From Rossellomorea aquimaris (GTDB taxonomy: Bacteria > Bacillota > Bacilli > Bacillales > Bacillaceae_B): a stretch of 64,000 bases of DNA. Location of the stretch: NCBI RefSeq assembly GCF_003315075.1, contig NZ_QNRJ01000001.1, positions 353,158 through 417,157 on the forward strand. Reading direction: 5' to 3'. The translations under genes were made by a program, and so were the position numbers. This document shows, one piece after another, positions 36,581 to 45,706 of the stretch (positions within the stretch are counted from its first letter, which is position 1; each line of letters begins with the position of its first letter). The notes under the pieces were generated by a model, which worked only from the letters and a program-made list of their open reading frames with translations, made no database searches and was not told the DNA's origin.

Positions 36581-37159
36581 TTACTGATTCAGGGCATCAT
36601 AATCTTTTTGGTCTGCACGTCTGACCAAACTGGTTACCCCCGTTTTCTCCAGAGCCTTAACGAGATAAAAGGCACCTATGCCTGCTATCACGATGGATCC
36701 TATCAATCTGGCACCAATAAATAGAGATAAATTCCACAAAACCAGGTCTCCCATGTATCCCTTAAAGTAGTCCATCAGGATTGAGCCAATTGATGAGCCC
36801 ACAGCTGCTGTACAAATGATGATGACATCAAAGCGCTTATAGCGGGAGAAAAGGAAAATCAACTCTGCAAACAAACCTTGAATCAGACCGAATAGGAGTA
36901 CCTCCAGACCCCATTCACTTCCCATAAGAAATTCCCCTGAGGAGGCGGCAACCTCTGCCAGAAGCGCGACGCCAGGTTTCCGAATGATTAAAAAAGCCAC
37001 GGTTGCCGCCATGAACCACATGCCATAGATAAGTTGATCAGCATGCAATCCAAATGGCTTTAACAGGTTGTAAACCGGTCCCCAAAGCTTATAAATAATT
37101 CCAAAACCTATGGAGATCACGACCGTTACTAAAATGTCCGTCAGCTTTAATTTAGACAT
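36581..37159 (-). CDS. ykoE: ECF transporter substrate-binding subunit YkoE (HMP/thiamine)
   Basis: 192-residue S component with about six membrane segments (VVISIGFGIIYKLWGPVYNL near the start). The length and TPP-riboswitch operon fit YkoE. ATG 37159 follows AAGGT and overlaps the tenA end by eight bases; the upstream 27-codon extension lies inside tenA and is discarded. Confidence 0.88.
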   Translation of the reverse strand: MSKLKLTDILVTVVISIGFGIIYKLWGPVYNLLKPFGLHADQLIYGMWFMAATVAFLIIRKPGVALLAEVAASSGEFLMGSEWGLEVLLFGLIQGLFAELIFLFSRYKRFDVIIICTAAVGSSIGSILMDYFKGYMGDLVLWNLSLFIGARLIGSIVIAGIGAFYLVKALEKTGVTSLVRRADQKDYDALNQ

Positions 37160-37850
37160 GCATTCTACCTTCTTTGCCCAGAGATGACTGAAACGGCCAC
37201 TGCTCCAGTGTGTATGCCATTTCCCAAAACTGTAATTCATAAATGCTGCTCAAAATGAAATTCTCTTTCATTCTTTCCTTATCTGTTTCTGTCATCGTTT
37301 CTGCCAATCCATCAAGTCGCTGAATCTGTTCTTCCACTAACTCCCGAAACCATTCTCCACCATAAGCTGCGATCCACTCTTGATAAATACCTTCCTCAGG
37401 TGTACATAATTTCAAGCGCTCACCGATCTCATAATAAAGCCAGTAGCAGGGGAGTATTGCCGCCAGAATATCGGCCAGACCTCCATACCGTGCGGAACGA
37501 TACATATGCGACGTGTAGGCATAAGCCGTAGGAGCAGGTTTGAATTGCTGTTTTTCTTCTTCCGTAATCCCTAAACGGTTTGAGAAATTTTCATGAAGGG
37601 AAAGCTCCGCTTCATTTGTCCCCACTGCGTGCGTTGCCATTCTCGATGTAGTATGTAAGTCTGTGGCTTTGGCTGCCCCAAGTGCCTGCACCTTTGAAAA
37701 GTGTGAGAGGTAATAGGCATCCTGGAGAATGTAGTACCTGAAGTTTTCAAGGGGGAGGGTTCCATCCCCGATTCCTTTAACGAAAGGATGGTTGAAACTC
37801 GCATCCCAAATTTCCTTCACTTCGTTTCTTAAGAGCGTTGTAAATGACAT
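37152..37850 (-). CDS. tenA: Aminopyrimidine aminohydrolase TenA (thiaminase II)
   Basis: Hydrolyses aminopyrimidine breakdown products of thiamine to HMP, 232 residues. HPFVKGIGDGTLPLENFRYYI near residue 20, YLLSHFSK-type YYLSHFSKVQALG near 45, LPCYWLYYEIGERL near 130 and the C-terminal YELQFWEMAY match TenA. ATG 37850 follows AAAGGAG; the longer frame would begin inside the riboswitch terminator. Confidence 0.93.
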   Translation of the reverse strand: MSFTTLLRNEVKEIWDASFNHPFVKGIGDGTLPLENFRYYILQDAYYLSHFSKVQALGAAKATDLHTTSRMATHAVGTNEAELSLHENFSNRLGITEEEKQQFKPAPTAYAYTSHMYRSARYGGLADILAAILPCYWLYYEIGERLKLCTPEEGIYQEWIAAYGGEWFRELVEEQIQRLDGLAETMTETDKERMKENFILSSIYELQFWEMAYTLEQWPFQSSLGKEGRMHV

Positions 37851-37890
37851 GGTATTTTTCTCCTTTTCCAGACGACCCGAAATGGGCAAC

Positions 37891-38077
37891 AAAAAAAGCC
37901 ACTTTCATTATGCATACCGCATACAGAAAGTGGCTTGAGATCAGTTTGGTAGAATTCGATTCTATGTGACCGTCAAACACCACTTCCCTACGCTGGTCTC
38001 AACCAGATCAGGTTCAAAGGGTCTTAAAGTCACACTTTAATCTCAGCCTTTTAGAAGGCACCCCTAGTGGGTCGTCC
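37891..38077 (-). promoter_or_regulatory. TPP (THI-box) riboswitch of the tenA-thiF operon
   Basis: The minus strand shows CTAGGGGTGCC, GGCTGAGA, ACCCTTTGAACCTGATCTGG and CAGCGTAGGGAAG, the conserved TPP aptamer (38077-37980). At 37937-37891 AGCCACTTTC pairs with GAAAGTGGCT followed by TTTTTTT, the regulated terminator. Thiamine pyrophosphate should switch off the operon down to thiF. Confidence 0.96.
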
Positions 38078-38100
38078 TATGAAATTTTGTATTCGATGTT

Positions 38101-38128
38101 ATCGTACCACGATTCTTTTACTTGTCAA
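38101..38128 (-). promoter_or_regulatory. Sigma-A promoter of the thiamine operon
   Basis: On the minus strand a consensus TTGACA and TACGAT are separated by 16 bases, upstream of the TPP riboswitch. The stretch 38129-38325 beyond it holds nothing I can identify. Confidence 0.75.
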
Positions 38129-38325
38129 CACCAAAAAGAAAACCTTTCATCATTTTTCCATTTTTCCTTTCCATACCAAACCAATCATAGCAAAGGATAC
38201 CCACTACGAAGATTCAAGTGAAATTCATTTAAAATAAAGCACTTGTAAAGCAAAATTAAATGACTATCAGAATTGTATAAATATACATCTAATAGATTAG
38301 GGCAAGACAAAAAACGACCATAAAA

Positions 38326-38362
38326 GCAGGGACGGACCTCCAATATGGAGGTCCGTCCCTGC
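38326..38362 (-). terminator. Terminator of desKR, GGGACGGACC-type hairpin
   Basis: A perfect 16-bp stem, GCAGGGACGGACCTCC with its complement, and a 5-base loop; TTTTATGG follows on the minus strand. The core GGGACGGACC recurs at 44101 and, degraded, at 58272. Confidence 0.85.
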
Positions 38363-38365
38363 CCA

Positions 38366-38965
38366 TCATTTAAACCATCCTTTTTCTTTTGATTGGGTGA
38401 TGGCTTCGATTCGATTTTTAACTTCAAGCTTGTCGAGTATGGTTGAGATGTAGTTTCGGACGGTACCCGTTTTGAGGCTGAGCTCATCGGCTATCTCCTT
38501 CGTGTTTTTCCCGTCAGCAACCAGCTCCAACACTTCTTTTTCACGGTCTGTCAGGGGGTTCTCTTCACTATACACATCGTCCATGAGCTCTGGTGCATAC
38601 ATACGTTTACCCTCCATCACAAGTCGAATGGAGTACGCCAGTTCTTCACTTGGGCTGTCCTTTAACAAATAACCCTTCACTCCACCTTTTAATGCACGCT
38701 GGAAATAACCGGATCTGGCAAAGGTCGTCAGGATAATCACTTTGCAATTTTCGCCTTTTAATTCCTCTGCTGCTTCAAGACCGGTCTTTTTAGGCATCTC
38801 AATATCCATGATACAAATATCCGGCTGCAGCTCGTGGACGAGGGCAATGGCTTCTTCTCCATTGCCCGCCTTTCCGACCACTTCCATATCATCCTCTAAA
38901 CTAAGTAACGAGCCTAAGGCACCTAATAGCATTCGCTGGTCTTCTGCAATAACAATTCGAATCAT
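38366..38965 (-). CDS. desR: Two-component response regulator DesR
   Basis: NarL/FixJ-type regulator of 199 residues, close to B. subtilis DesR along its length. The phospho-acceptor is D54 (CIMDIEMPKKTGLEAAEELK), with LLKDSPSEELA near 102 and the DNA-binding LTDREKEVLELVADGKNTKE near 137. DesR activates membrane-lipid desaturation in the cold. Its ATG overlaps the desK stop (ATGA). Confidence 0.93.
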   Translation of the reverse strand: MIRIVIAEDQRMLLGALGSLLSLEDDMEVVGKAGNGEEAIALVHELQPDICIMDIEMPKKTGLEAAEELKGENCKVIILTTFARSGYFQRALKGGVKGYLLKDSPSEELAYSIRLVMEGKRMYAPELMDDVYSEENPLTDREKEVLELVADGKNTKEIADELSLKTGTVRNYISTILDKLEVKNRIEAITQSKEKGWFK

Positions 38966-40104
38966 TCCATTCCCTCCCTGTCTGTTTGCTTGATTACTTT
39001 CGGCACTCTCATAATCAAAGTGGTCCCATTTTCGGAAAAAACGTCTAAGCTCCCATTTACAAATTCTAACCGCTCTCTCATCCCGATTAAGCCGCTGCCT
39101 TTAGACAGTGTGTAATCTCCCTCGATTCCCATACCATCATCCTTCACTATGATGGTCATCTCTTTATCCGACTCTTCAATGATTAGCTCACAGTGCGACG
39201 CCTTGCTGTGTTTGACAACATTCGTCACAGCTTCTTTCAGGCACATGCTCAAGATATTTTCCAGAAAGAGTGATGCTTGGGGGATCATGACCTCATCATC
39301 CATCACGAAATCAATTTCCGCTGCCTTTAATAGCTGTTTGATCCGGACGATTTCGTCTTTTAGCCGGATCCCCCTCATCTGAGAGACCATTGTCCTTACT
39401 TCACTCAAAGCCGTTCGTGCCGTTTGCTGAACATCCTTTAATTCGCTTCTGGCCTGCTCTGGATCTTTGTACACCAATTTTCTGGCCAAATCACTTTTCA
39501 GGCCGATAAGAGAAAGCTTTTGACCCAATGTATCGTGTAGATCCCGGGCAATCCTCTGGCGTTCTTCCTGCTTGACCAAGTCTGAAATACGTTTATTTGC
39601 ATCTTCCAACTGATCTTCTAGCTGCACCTGTTTATTTCGATTATAAATATTAAACGGCAACAGAATGACGCTTATCCAAATGATCAGAATAAAAGGAAAT
39701 TGGGATAAAAATAATTCGTCCTGTATAACAAAATTATAATTGATCGATGCCGTCGTTAATACCAGGTGGATAATATAAAGGGTTAAAAACGCCACCCGGT
39801 TTTTTATATTCCCATTATAGTAGGCAATGTAAAAAGCAAAATAGATAAAATTAAATTGAATGGTCATGGTAATGGATATCGCGATTAAAATCGATGTCCA
39901 TAAATAAACCGGCCAATCCTTTGAAATAAAAGCAAATCGTAAAGAAATAAAGAACATGATGGTCAAGGAAATCCCAACAACAATTTCGATGGAAGAGGAG
40001 GACTGAAAGATAAAATAAAATGGCAGGATGCTGATGATGCTCCATATATAAGGGGAAATTCCTGATCCTTTTTGAATATTGATTAACTTTTTTGGCATTT
40101 GCAC
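38962..40104 (-). CDS. desK: Membrane thermosensor histidine kinase DesK
   Basis: 380 residues: about five membrane segments in residues 15-155, a linker coiled coil, then the HPK_7 phospho-acceptor RQRIARDLHDTLGQKLSLIG with H190, and an ATPase domain (KEAVTNVVKHSKASHCEL, VKDDGMGIEG). It senses membrane thickness and fluidity on cooling. GTG 40104 follows AGAGGTGA. No des desaturase gene is adjacent, unlike B. subtilis des-desK-desR. Confidence 0.93.
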   Translation of the reverse strand: MQMPKKLINIQKGSGISPYIWSIISILPFYFIFQSSSSIEIVVGISLTIMFFISLRFAFISKDWPVYLWTSILIAISITMTIQFNFIYFAFYIAYYNGNIKNRVAFLTLYIIHLVLTTASINYNFVIQDELFLSQFPFILIIWISVILLPFNIYNRNKQVQLEDQLEDANKRISDLVKQEERQRIARDLHDTLGQKLSLIGLKSDLARKLVYKDPEQARSELKDVQQTARTALSEVRTMVSQMRGIRLKDEIVRIKQLLKAAEIDFVMDDEVMIPQASLFLENILSMCLKEAVTNVVKHSKASHCELIIEESDKEMTIIVKDDGMGIEGDYTLSKGSGLIGMRERLEFVNGSLDVFSENGTTLIMRVPKVIKQTDREGME

Positions 40105-40248
40105 AATAAAATCACCTCTTTTACTTTCAGTTTTTTAACTATGTAACCTATAGTATGACATAAATAATACCCATTTTCATACAAACGGTTTAAGAATTGT
40201 CCCACCGTATAGACAAGAAACTCGTATAAAATACTTCATTAAAAAATA

Positions 40249-40446
40249 CTAATATTTCCGATTTTGAATCGCTTTTTGCTTCTGCATGATCTCATAGGAT
40301 TTATGGATGATATCCGTTAACACATCACCTTTATAAACTCTTCCAATTTTCGTGTTTTGCTGATAGTATTCAACGATTTCATCCAATTTCTTTGATGTTT
40401 CCTTATCAACCCTTACATTAAGCTGCATTCTTCCTTGATTTGACAA
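40249..40446 (-). CDS. Ribbon-helix-helix (CopG/Arc-like) DNA-binding protein
   Basis: 65 residues; MQLNVRVDKETSKKLDEIVEY fits the RHH strand-helix pattern, and KGDVLTDIIHKSYEIM forms the second helix. TTG 40446 is placed 7 bases after AAGGAGG; ATG seven codons later is the alternative. Target unknown; no toxin partner is visible next to it. Confidence 0.7.
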   Translation of the reverse strand: MSNQGRMQLNVRVDKETSKKLDEIVEYYQQNTKIGRVYKGDVLTDIIHKSYEIMQKQKAIQNRKY

Positions 40447-40555
40447 GGTTCGCCCTCCTTCAACTATCTATCTGTTAGCAACTGCTAGCACTTTGTTATC
40501 ACTAGTATAACAAATGCTATCAAATATATATACCTGCAAATGACCTAAAAAAAGT

Positions 40556-40586
40556 GAAAAGCCCAAGCGTCAATCTGCTCAGGCTT
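40556..40586 (-). terminator. Terminator of the cyanophycinase-like gene
   Basis: On the minus strand AAGCCTGAGC pairs with GCTTGGGCTT with mismatches, followed by TTCACTTTTTTT. Confidence 0.55.
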
Positions 40587-40595
40587 CCCGTTCAT

Positions 40596-43127
40596 CTATT
40601 TGTTTTCAATCGAGATTTTTACTGGTACGATATCCATCTTTACATTGAGATATGAGTAATCATCTTGACTTCCATCTTTATAACCCCAAAAGCCTTCCGT
40701 GTGATCTCCTTTTTTGAAAGTCAGTTCGAAGCCTTCATCCTGAAAAAAACTGTAGCTCTTCACTTCATCCTGTCCAACGTTATCAAGTAGGCTATAGCTT
40801 AAATAGTTTGCAAGTGAAGGATGAGGCGTTAATACTCCTGTATGAGGAGCAGCATTATATTCGTAGTATTCATAGTCTTTTGTTGAAACCTTGTGATCAC
40901 TGATCGTATATTCCTTTGTATTTAAATTCAATTGATCACCTGAGGTAATCCATGATAAATGTACATTTTTATACGTATGTGATGATTGTGAGAGATCTGA
41001 GGGACTCAAATCAACTACTGATACGCCGCCTCTACCTTTTACTTCAATGGTCTTCGCTTCGTTATCCACTATCATCGCCGTATCTTCATCGATCCCATAG
41101 GAGAATTCATTTTCTTCTCCATGTTCAGCAGTGGTTGCAATTAAACGTCCCAATCGTGCTTTTTTATCAAAATGCTGGTCCACGATACCGTACGGGAAGA
41201 ATCCTAATCCCTTTTCAAGATATCCAGGTCCTCCTTCTTGTTGAGACATGCCTTCATACGTATCAGTGAAGCCTTTTGATAGAGTGTCATAGCTTCCACC
41301 ACCTGCGATCATCACATCGCTCATGATCGCAGCTCCTGCACTTGTACCGCCGAGAACGGCTCCATTACGATAGATCTCCCAAATATTTTCAAGAGCTAAT
41401 GATAGAGTTCCATCTTCGTTTAACAATGTTTGAGTGATATCCGTTTGATCTCCACCTACAAACCAAATGGCATCGTACTCCAGAATACTTTCTGCTATAT
41501 CCGGATTATTTTTATTATTCATCCAGTTAGACTCATCTTCTTCTGTCCCTTTAAAGTCATGATTTGATAGAGGAAGAATGTCGATATTTTCTTGAGGTAC
41601 ACCGTATGATGACAAATCCTCTTTAAATGCATGTGAAGACTTTAAACTGGAACTTGCAGCAGGGATAATCCCTATCTTCCCGTTTTCCCCGGCCCGATTG
41701 ATAAATTCGCTGTACACTTCTTCATTACTACTCCCTAAAGCTCCTCCAACAATCACCAGGCTGCCTTTTGTCTCAGCATCAAAAGGACTTTCAGGTACTT
41801 CTAATGATGATGTATTAAAGTCATGTGAAAGCTGATCTTCTTTATTAAAATGGACGGATACAGGTGTAACATTCATTTCCACATGCAAAAGGGAGTAAGA
41901 ATCTTTTTGACCATCCTGATAACCCCAATACCCGTTTGTTTCATCTGTCTTTTTGAACCCCAGCTCAAAACCATTTCCTTCACTATCATAAATATATCCA
42001 TATACCTCCCTTACCGCCTCATTGTCCACCAGTGAGTACGACAGGTAATGCGGTAATGTTCCATAGGATGAGAGAACACCCGTAGCTGGAAGAGGCTTAA
42101 AGTTATAATATTCATAGTCTTTTGTTTCAACCTTATCTTCGCTTATGTTAAATTCTTTCGTTTTCACATTGAACACATCACCAGGGGAAATATAACTAAG
42201 ATCTATGTTCTTTATTTCTTTTCCTGTTAAAGTAGACTGAGATGCATCCACTACCGTAATGTTACTTCTTCCTAATACTGAAATCGTCTGTTTTAGATTG
42301 TTGACCACCATCGCTGTATCTTCATCAATTCCATAGGCTAAATGGTTTTTATTCGTTTCATAACGGATGGCTGTAGCCGCCAGTCTACCCAGACGTGATC
42401 TTTCATTAAAATGTTGATCTACAATTCCCCATTGAAAGAATCCAAGCCCTTTTTCAATATAGACAGGTGCATATTCTTCATCCGGATTCGATACATCATC
42501 AGTTATAAACTCTTGACGAAGCCCTCCTAAACTATCACCGCCTGTGATCATCACATCACTCATGATGGCTGCTCCGGCGCTTGTCCCACCAAGAACGGCT
42601 CCTTTGCGGTAAACCTTCCAAATTTCATCTAAAGCTTTCGTGTTTTTCCCATTGCCCTTCACTAATGTGTCTGTGATCTTAAGCTGATCTCCACCGACAA
42701 ACCAAATACCTGTCAGCCTCTTGATTTTTTTTGTGATTTCTTTCTTTTGAGCGTTATCTTTCCATTCGCTTTCGTCTTCTTCTGTCCCTGAAAAATCATG
42801 AGAAGATAGAGGAAGAATTTCAATAGCTGATTCTGCTACCCCATAGGAAATCAAATCTTCTTTAAATTGATTGGATGACTTCAGAGAACCTGAAGCAGAT
42901 GGAATGATTCCTATTTTCGCTTTCTTTTTACCACCTGATAGGTTAATAAATTCTTCGTATACAGCCGAGTTGCTGCTGCCTAAAGCTCCTCCGACTATCA
43001 ATAGACTCCCTTTGATGCTGTTTTCGTTTTTCTTGGCAAATGAACTGGAAGTTGCCAAACTGCTTATAACTGCAAATACAGTTATTACAATGAAAAGTTT
43101 CTTCGCTTTACCCCAATAACCATTCAT
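40596..43127 (-). CDS. Secreted tandem cyanophycinase-like (S51) peptidase
   Basis: 843 residues with a signal peptide (hydrophobic residues 11-30, SFAKK). It consists of two homologous halves of about 410 residues, each with SLLIVGGALGSSN or SLVIVGGALGSSN, the nucleophile motif GGTSAGAAIMSDVMI (S183 and S596), an IVDQHF His motif (near 239 and 650) and a similar C-terminal beta region ending in Tyr/Trp-rich repeats. The family contains cyanophycinase and peptidase E, which cleave beta-aspartyl or Asp-terminal peptides. Both active sites look intact. ATG 43127 follows AAGGGAG. The natural substrate in a bacillus is unknown. Confidence 0.85.
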   Translation of the reverse strand: MNGYWGKAKKLFIVITVFAVISSLATSSSFAKKNENSIKGSLLIVGGALGSSNSAVYEEFINLSGGKKKAKIGIIPSASGSLKSSNQFKEDLISYGVAESAIEILPLSSHDFSGTEEDESEWKDNAQKKEITKKIKRLTGIWFVGGDQLKITDTLVKGNGKNTKALDEIWKVYRKGAVLGGTSAGAAIMSDVMITGGDSLGGLRQEFITDDVSNPDEEYAPVYIEKGLGFFQWGIVDQHFNERSRLGRLAATAIRYETNKNHLAYGIDEDTAMVVNNLKQTISVLGRSNITVVDASQSTLTGKEIKNIDLSYISPGDVFNVKTKEFNISEDKVETKDYEYYNFKPLPATGVLSSYGTLPHYLSYSLVDNEAVREVYGYIYDSEGNGFELGFKKTDETNGYWGYQDGQKDSYSLLHVEMNVTPVSVHFNKEDQLSHDFNTSSLEVPESPFDAETKGSLVIVGGALGSSNEEVYSEFINRAGENGKIGIIPAASSSLKSSHAFKEDLSSYGVPQENIDILPLSNHDFKGTEEDESNWMNNKNNPDIAESILEYDAIWFVGGDQTDITQTLLNEDGTLSLALENIWEIYRNGAVLGGTSAGAAIMSDVMIAGGGSYDTLSKGFTDTYEGMSQQEGGPGYLEKGLGFFPYGIVDQHFDKKARLGRLIATTAEHGEENEFSYGIDEDTAMIVDNEAKTIEVKGRGGVSVVDLSPSDLSQSSHTYKNVHLSWITSGDQLNLNTKEYTISDHKVSTKDYEYYEYNAAPHTGVLTPHPSLANYLSYSLLDNVGQDEVKSYSFFQDEGFELTFKKGDHTEGFWGYKDGSQDDYSYLNVKMDIVPVKISIENK

Positions 43128-43273
43128 TAACATTTCTCCCTTCTATTAATCTATTTTCAATTCATTATTATGCAATTTCCATGCCAACTCTGAAGTCTCT
43201 GAATTATCAGTCATTTAAGAAGGAAAGGGTTAAAATTGGATGTTTATGGTGTGGTTATAAATGAACCAATAAC

Positions 43274-43312
43274 AAAAAAACCTCTACATTCGTTTGATTT
43301 CGAATGTAGAGG
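43274..43312 (-). terminator. Terminator of the DUF6509 gene
   Basis: On the minus strand CCTCTACATTCG and CGAATGTAGAGG form a perfect 12-bp stem followed by TTTTTTT. Confidence 0.85.
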
Positions 43313-43328
43313 GTGCAGCTTATATCGA

Positions 43329-43610
43329 TTATCCGATATTTTCCTCGCAATATGAAAGAAGGAGACTTTCTTCCTCTTCTTCTAATTCAAAGTCAAGATA
43401 CGACTCAGTGTTTCTTTCTACAATGGTCGACTGTACGATCCTGGAACCGTTCTCGTCTCGAACAAAAATGACTTTTATGTAAATACCCTGTTCTCTGTAA
43501 AGCTCATCATCCTCAGGCACTTCAATATCAAGAATAACTTCATATCGATCTCCATTTAGTATACCGGTAGGATCTTTCAGTTCCTCGGCACTATGACTGG
43601 TAATGTTCAT
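43329..43610 (-). CDS. DUF6509 family protein
   Basis: 93-residue acidic protein: EELKDPTGILNGDRYEVILD near the start, VIFVRDENGSRIVQ in the middle and an ESYLDFELEEEEESLLLSYC end. I recognise the pattern as the DUF6509 family of bacilli. Function unknown. Monocistronic with its own terminator. Confidence 0.7.
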   Translation of the reverse strand: MNITSHSAEELKDPTGILNGDRYEVILDIEVPEDDELYREQGIYIKVIFVRDENGSRIVQSTIVERNTESYLDFELEEEEESLLLSYCEENIG

Positions 43611-43783
43611 TTATCTAACTTCCTTTCAATGTGAAACAAGTTTCTTTCATCTTCCTATTATACACCTAAATCGGTAGATTTTAAAAACGTATTCCTCTAA
43701 TCAGCCTCACAAGTAAATGAATGGGCTTGATCCACAAACTTCGTTATAATAGAAGCAGATACGAAGTTTAAGGAGAGAATGCA

Positions 43784-44092
43784 ATGAATTCTAAAGAGAT
43801 GCAAGAAAAAATCATTGAAAATTATCAGAAGGACGAGCATATGATGATTCTTGTGTTTGCACAATGGTGTGTGAATCACGACTTTGACCCTGCAACCCTT
43901 TATCAGAAAGCCTACCCCCATCAAGGGGAAAATCCCGCATTAATGCAAGGGATCGACTTAACGGTCCCTAAAGAGGAGTCTGAAGAAATTCCCGACACGA
44001 CTTTACTGGGTGTCCTCTCCCTATTCGGAAATGACGACTTGGCTCATGTCGTCACAGAAGAAATCAGCAAGCGCCCTGGTAACAAGGGATAA
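43784..44092 (+). CDS. Conserved hypothetical 102-residue protein
   Basis: Soluble, acidic, mostly helical: NYQKDEHMMILVFAQWCVNH near residue 13, then LYQKAYPHQGENPALM. A very good AAGGAGAGA ribosome site precedes ATG 43784, a TATAAT lies at 43745, and a terminator follows. Clearly expressed as one gene, but the function is not recognised. Confidence 0.7.
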   Translation: MNSKEMQEKIIENYQKDEHMMILVFAQWCVNHDFDPATLYQKAYPHQGENPALMQGIDLTVPKEESEEIPDTTLLGVLSLFGNDDLAHVVTEEISKRPGNKG

Positions 44093-44097
44093 TAGTA

Positions 44098-44136
44098 AGA
44101 GGGACGGACCTTCACAAGGTCCGTCCCTCTATTTTT
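44098..44136 (+). terminator. GGGACGGACC-type hairpin terminator
   Basis: AGAGGGACGGACCTT pairs perfectly with AAGGTCCGTCCCTCT around a CAC loop, followed by ATTTTTATT. Second copy of the hairpin seen at 38326. Confidence 0.85.
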
Positions 44137-44149
44137 ATTCACATATTAC

Positions 44150-44728
44150 TTAAGCTTCATCCACCGTTTGAAGGAGGTGAAAAAGGAAATAATATATGAG
44201 CTCGTAGGAAGCAAGCAGCGTCAGTCCTTCATGAAAATCAGGGAGATCGTTTAAAGTAATGTTTAAATCCCATAAACCATCCTCACCATTAAACAATAAA
44301 TCATATGATGATTCGCCTTTAAGAGTATGTTCCAAGTAATGCTCAATTTGGCTGCGATATTTTTTTTGAAGCTTCAAACCCAACATTGCATCATACGTTC
44401 CAAACACGTCGTCCACTTCTATTGAAACAGCCTCCACCCCAATCACATCAAACCATTCCAATTCCAGGAAGACGAACTCGTTTTTATGTTTTTTTAAGTA
44501 GGTGATCGGCTGATCGAGAAATACGAGTGATTCTTGAGCGATTAGTTCTTCCGTTTCCTTATCGCAACGCTCGATATATGCTTCTTTAAATCGCGAACCG
44601 GATTCCCGTCCAGTTATCTTCTCAGTATCCAATAACCCATGCTTCTCTGCATATTCTTTTTCCAGTGGAAATAAAGCAACGCTACCATTCGATTCTTCGA
44701 TATACTGCAACAATCTCTTTCTTAACAT
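44150..44728 (-). CDS. Conserved Bacillaceae protein of unknown function
   Basis: 192-residue soluble protein with coherent helix/strand composition: SGSRFKEAYIERCDKETEEL near residue 44, FVFLELEWFDVIGVEAVSIE near 86, VDDVFGTYDAMLGLKLQKKY and GEDGLWDLNITLNDLP later. The pattern seems familiar from Bacillus genomes, but I cannot name a function or domain. It converges with the 43784 gene across the shared hairpin. Confidence 0.7.
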   Translation of the reverse strand: MLRKRLLQYIEESNGSVALFPLEKEYAEKHGLLDTEKITGRESGSRFKEAYIERCDKETEELIAQESLVFLDQPITYLKKHKNEFVFLELEWFDVIGVEAVSIEVDDVFGTYDAMLGLKLQKKYRSQIEHYLEHTLKGESSYDLLFNGEDGLWDLNITLNDLPDFHEGLTLLASYELIYYFLFHLLQTVDEA

Positions 44729-44771
44729 CCTTTACCCTCCGTAAATGTAATTTCTCTACTTCTTTTATGCA

Positions 44772-45524
44772 CTACTCTAACTCTAAGTATACAGGACAGT
44801 GATCACTCCCAAGTATCTCAGAGTGGATCTCTGCGGTCTTTACAGCAGGCGTTAAACGCTTTGACACAATAAAGTAGTCAATTCTCCACCCAATATTCCG
44901 TTCACGGACATTACTCATATAGGACCACCAGCTAAAGGCATCATCCTTTGTAGGATGGATATACCGAAAGCTATCGACAAACCCTTCCTGCAGGAGCATC
45001 GTCATTTTCCCGCGTTCTTCCTCTGTAAAGCCTGAATTCCCCCGATTTGATTTGTCATTTTTCAAATCTATTTCGGTATGTGCGACATTCAGGTCCCCAC
45101 ATAGAACAACAGGTTTATGTTGGTCCAAATCAAGAAGATACTTCCGTAAAGTATCCTCCCACTCCAGACGTTCACCGATTCTTGACAGATCCCTTTTTGA
45201 ATTAGGGGTATATACATTCACCAAATAAAAAGAATCAAACTCACATGTAATGATCCTACCCTCTGGCTCTATCTGGTCATCATCGAAACCATATGAGACA
45301 GCCAGCGGCTTCTTTTTAGTGAAAACGGCCGTCCCTGAATATCCCTTTCGCATCGCATAATTCCAATATTGATGGTATCCCTCTAATTCTAATGAGATCT
45401 GCCCTTCTTGAAGCTTTGTTTCTTGAAGGCAAAAAATATCTGCGTCCACATGCTGAAAATAATCTAAAAATCCTTTTTTCACACACGCTCTAATTCCATT
45501 TACATTCCATGATACTAATTTCAT
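44772..45524 (-). CDS. exoA: Exodeoxyribonuclease III / AP endonuclease ExoA
   Basis: Base-excision repair nuclease of 250 residues. LVSWNVNGIRACVKKGF at the start, CLQETKLQE (catalytic Glu), CGDLNVAHTEIDLKN near residue 142 and RIDYFIVS...GSDHCPVYLEL at the end cover the EEP-fold active site. Length and motifs are those of Bacillus ExoA. Confidence 0.95.
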   Translation of the reverse strand: MKLVSWNVNGIRACVKKGFLDYFQHVDADIFCLQETKLQEGQISLELEGYHQYWNYAMRKGYSGTAVFTKKKPLAVSYGFDDDQIEPEGRIITCEFDSFYLVNVYTPNSKRDLSRIGERLEWEDTLRKYLLDLDQHKPVVLCGDLNVAHTEIDLKNDKSNRGNSGFTEEERGKMTMLLQEGFVDSFRYIHPTKDDAFSWWSYMSNVRERNIGWRIDYFIVSKRLTPAVKTAEIHSEILGSDHCPVYLELE

Positions 45525-45676
45525 ATTAATCTATTTAACTCCTTTACTCATAGCAATACCCTTTATTATCCTACCATAAAATCACCAGAAGACATTCATT
45601 ATACTGATATAACATAAGGAATCACCCATTACTATTCTGATATAATTTAAGCTCCCCATTGATATTTTTGCACAAT

Positions 45677-45701
45677 AAAAACCATGCCTGCGCATGGTTT
45701 T
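45677..45701 (-). terminator. Terminator of the DEAD-box helicase gene
   Basis: On the minus strand AAAACCATGC pairs with GCATGGTTTT, continuing into TATTG. Confidence 0.75.
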
Positions 45702-45706
45702 ATCGT

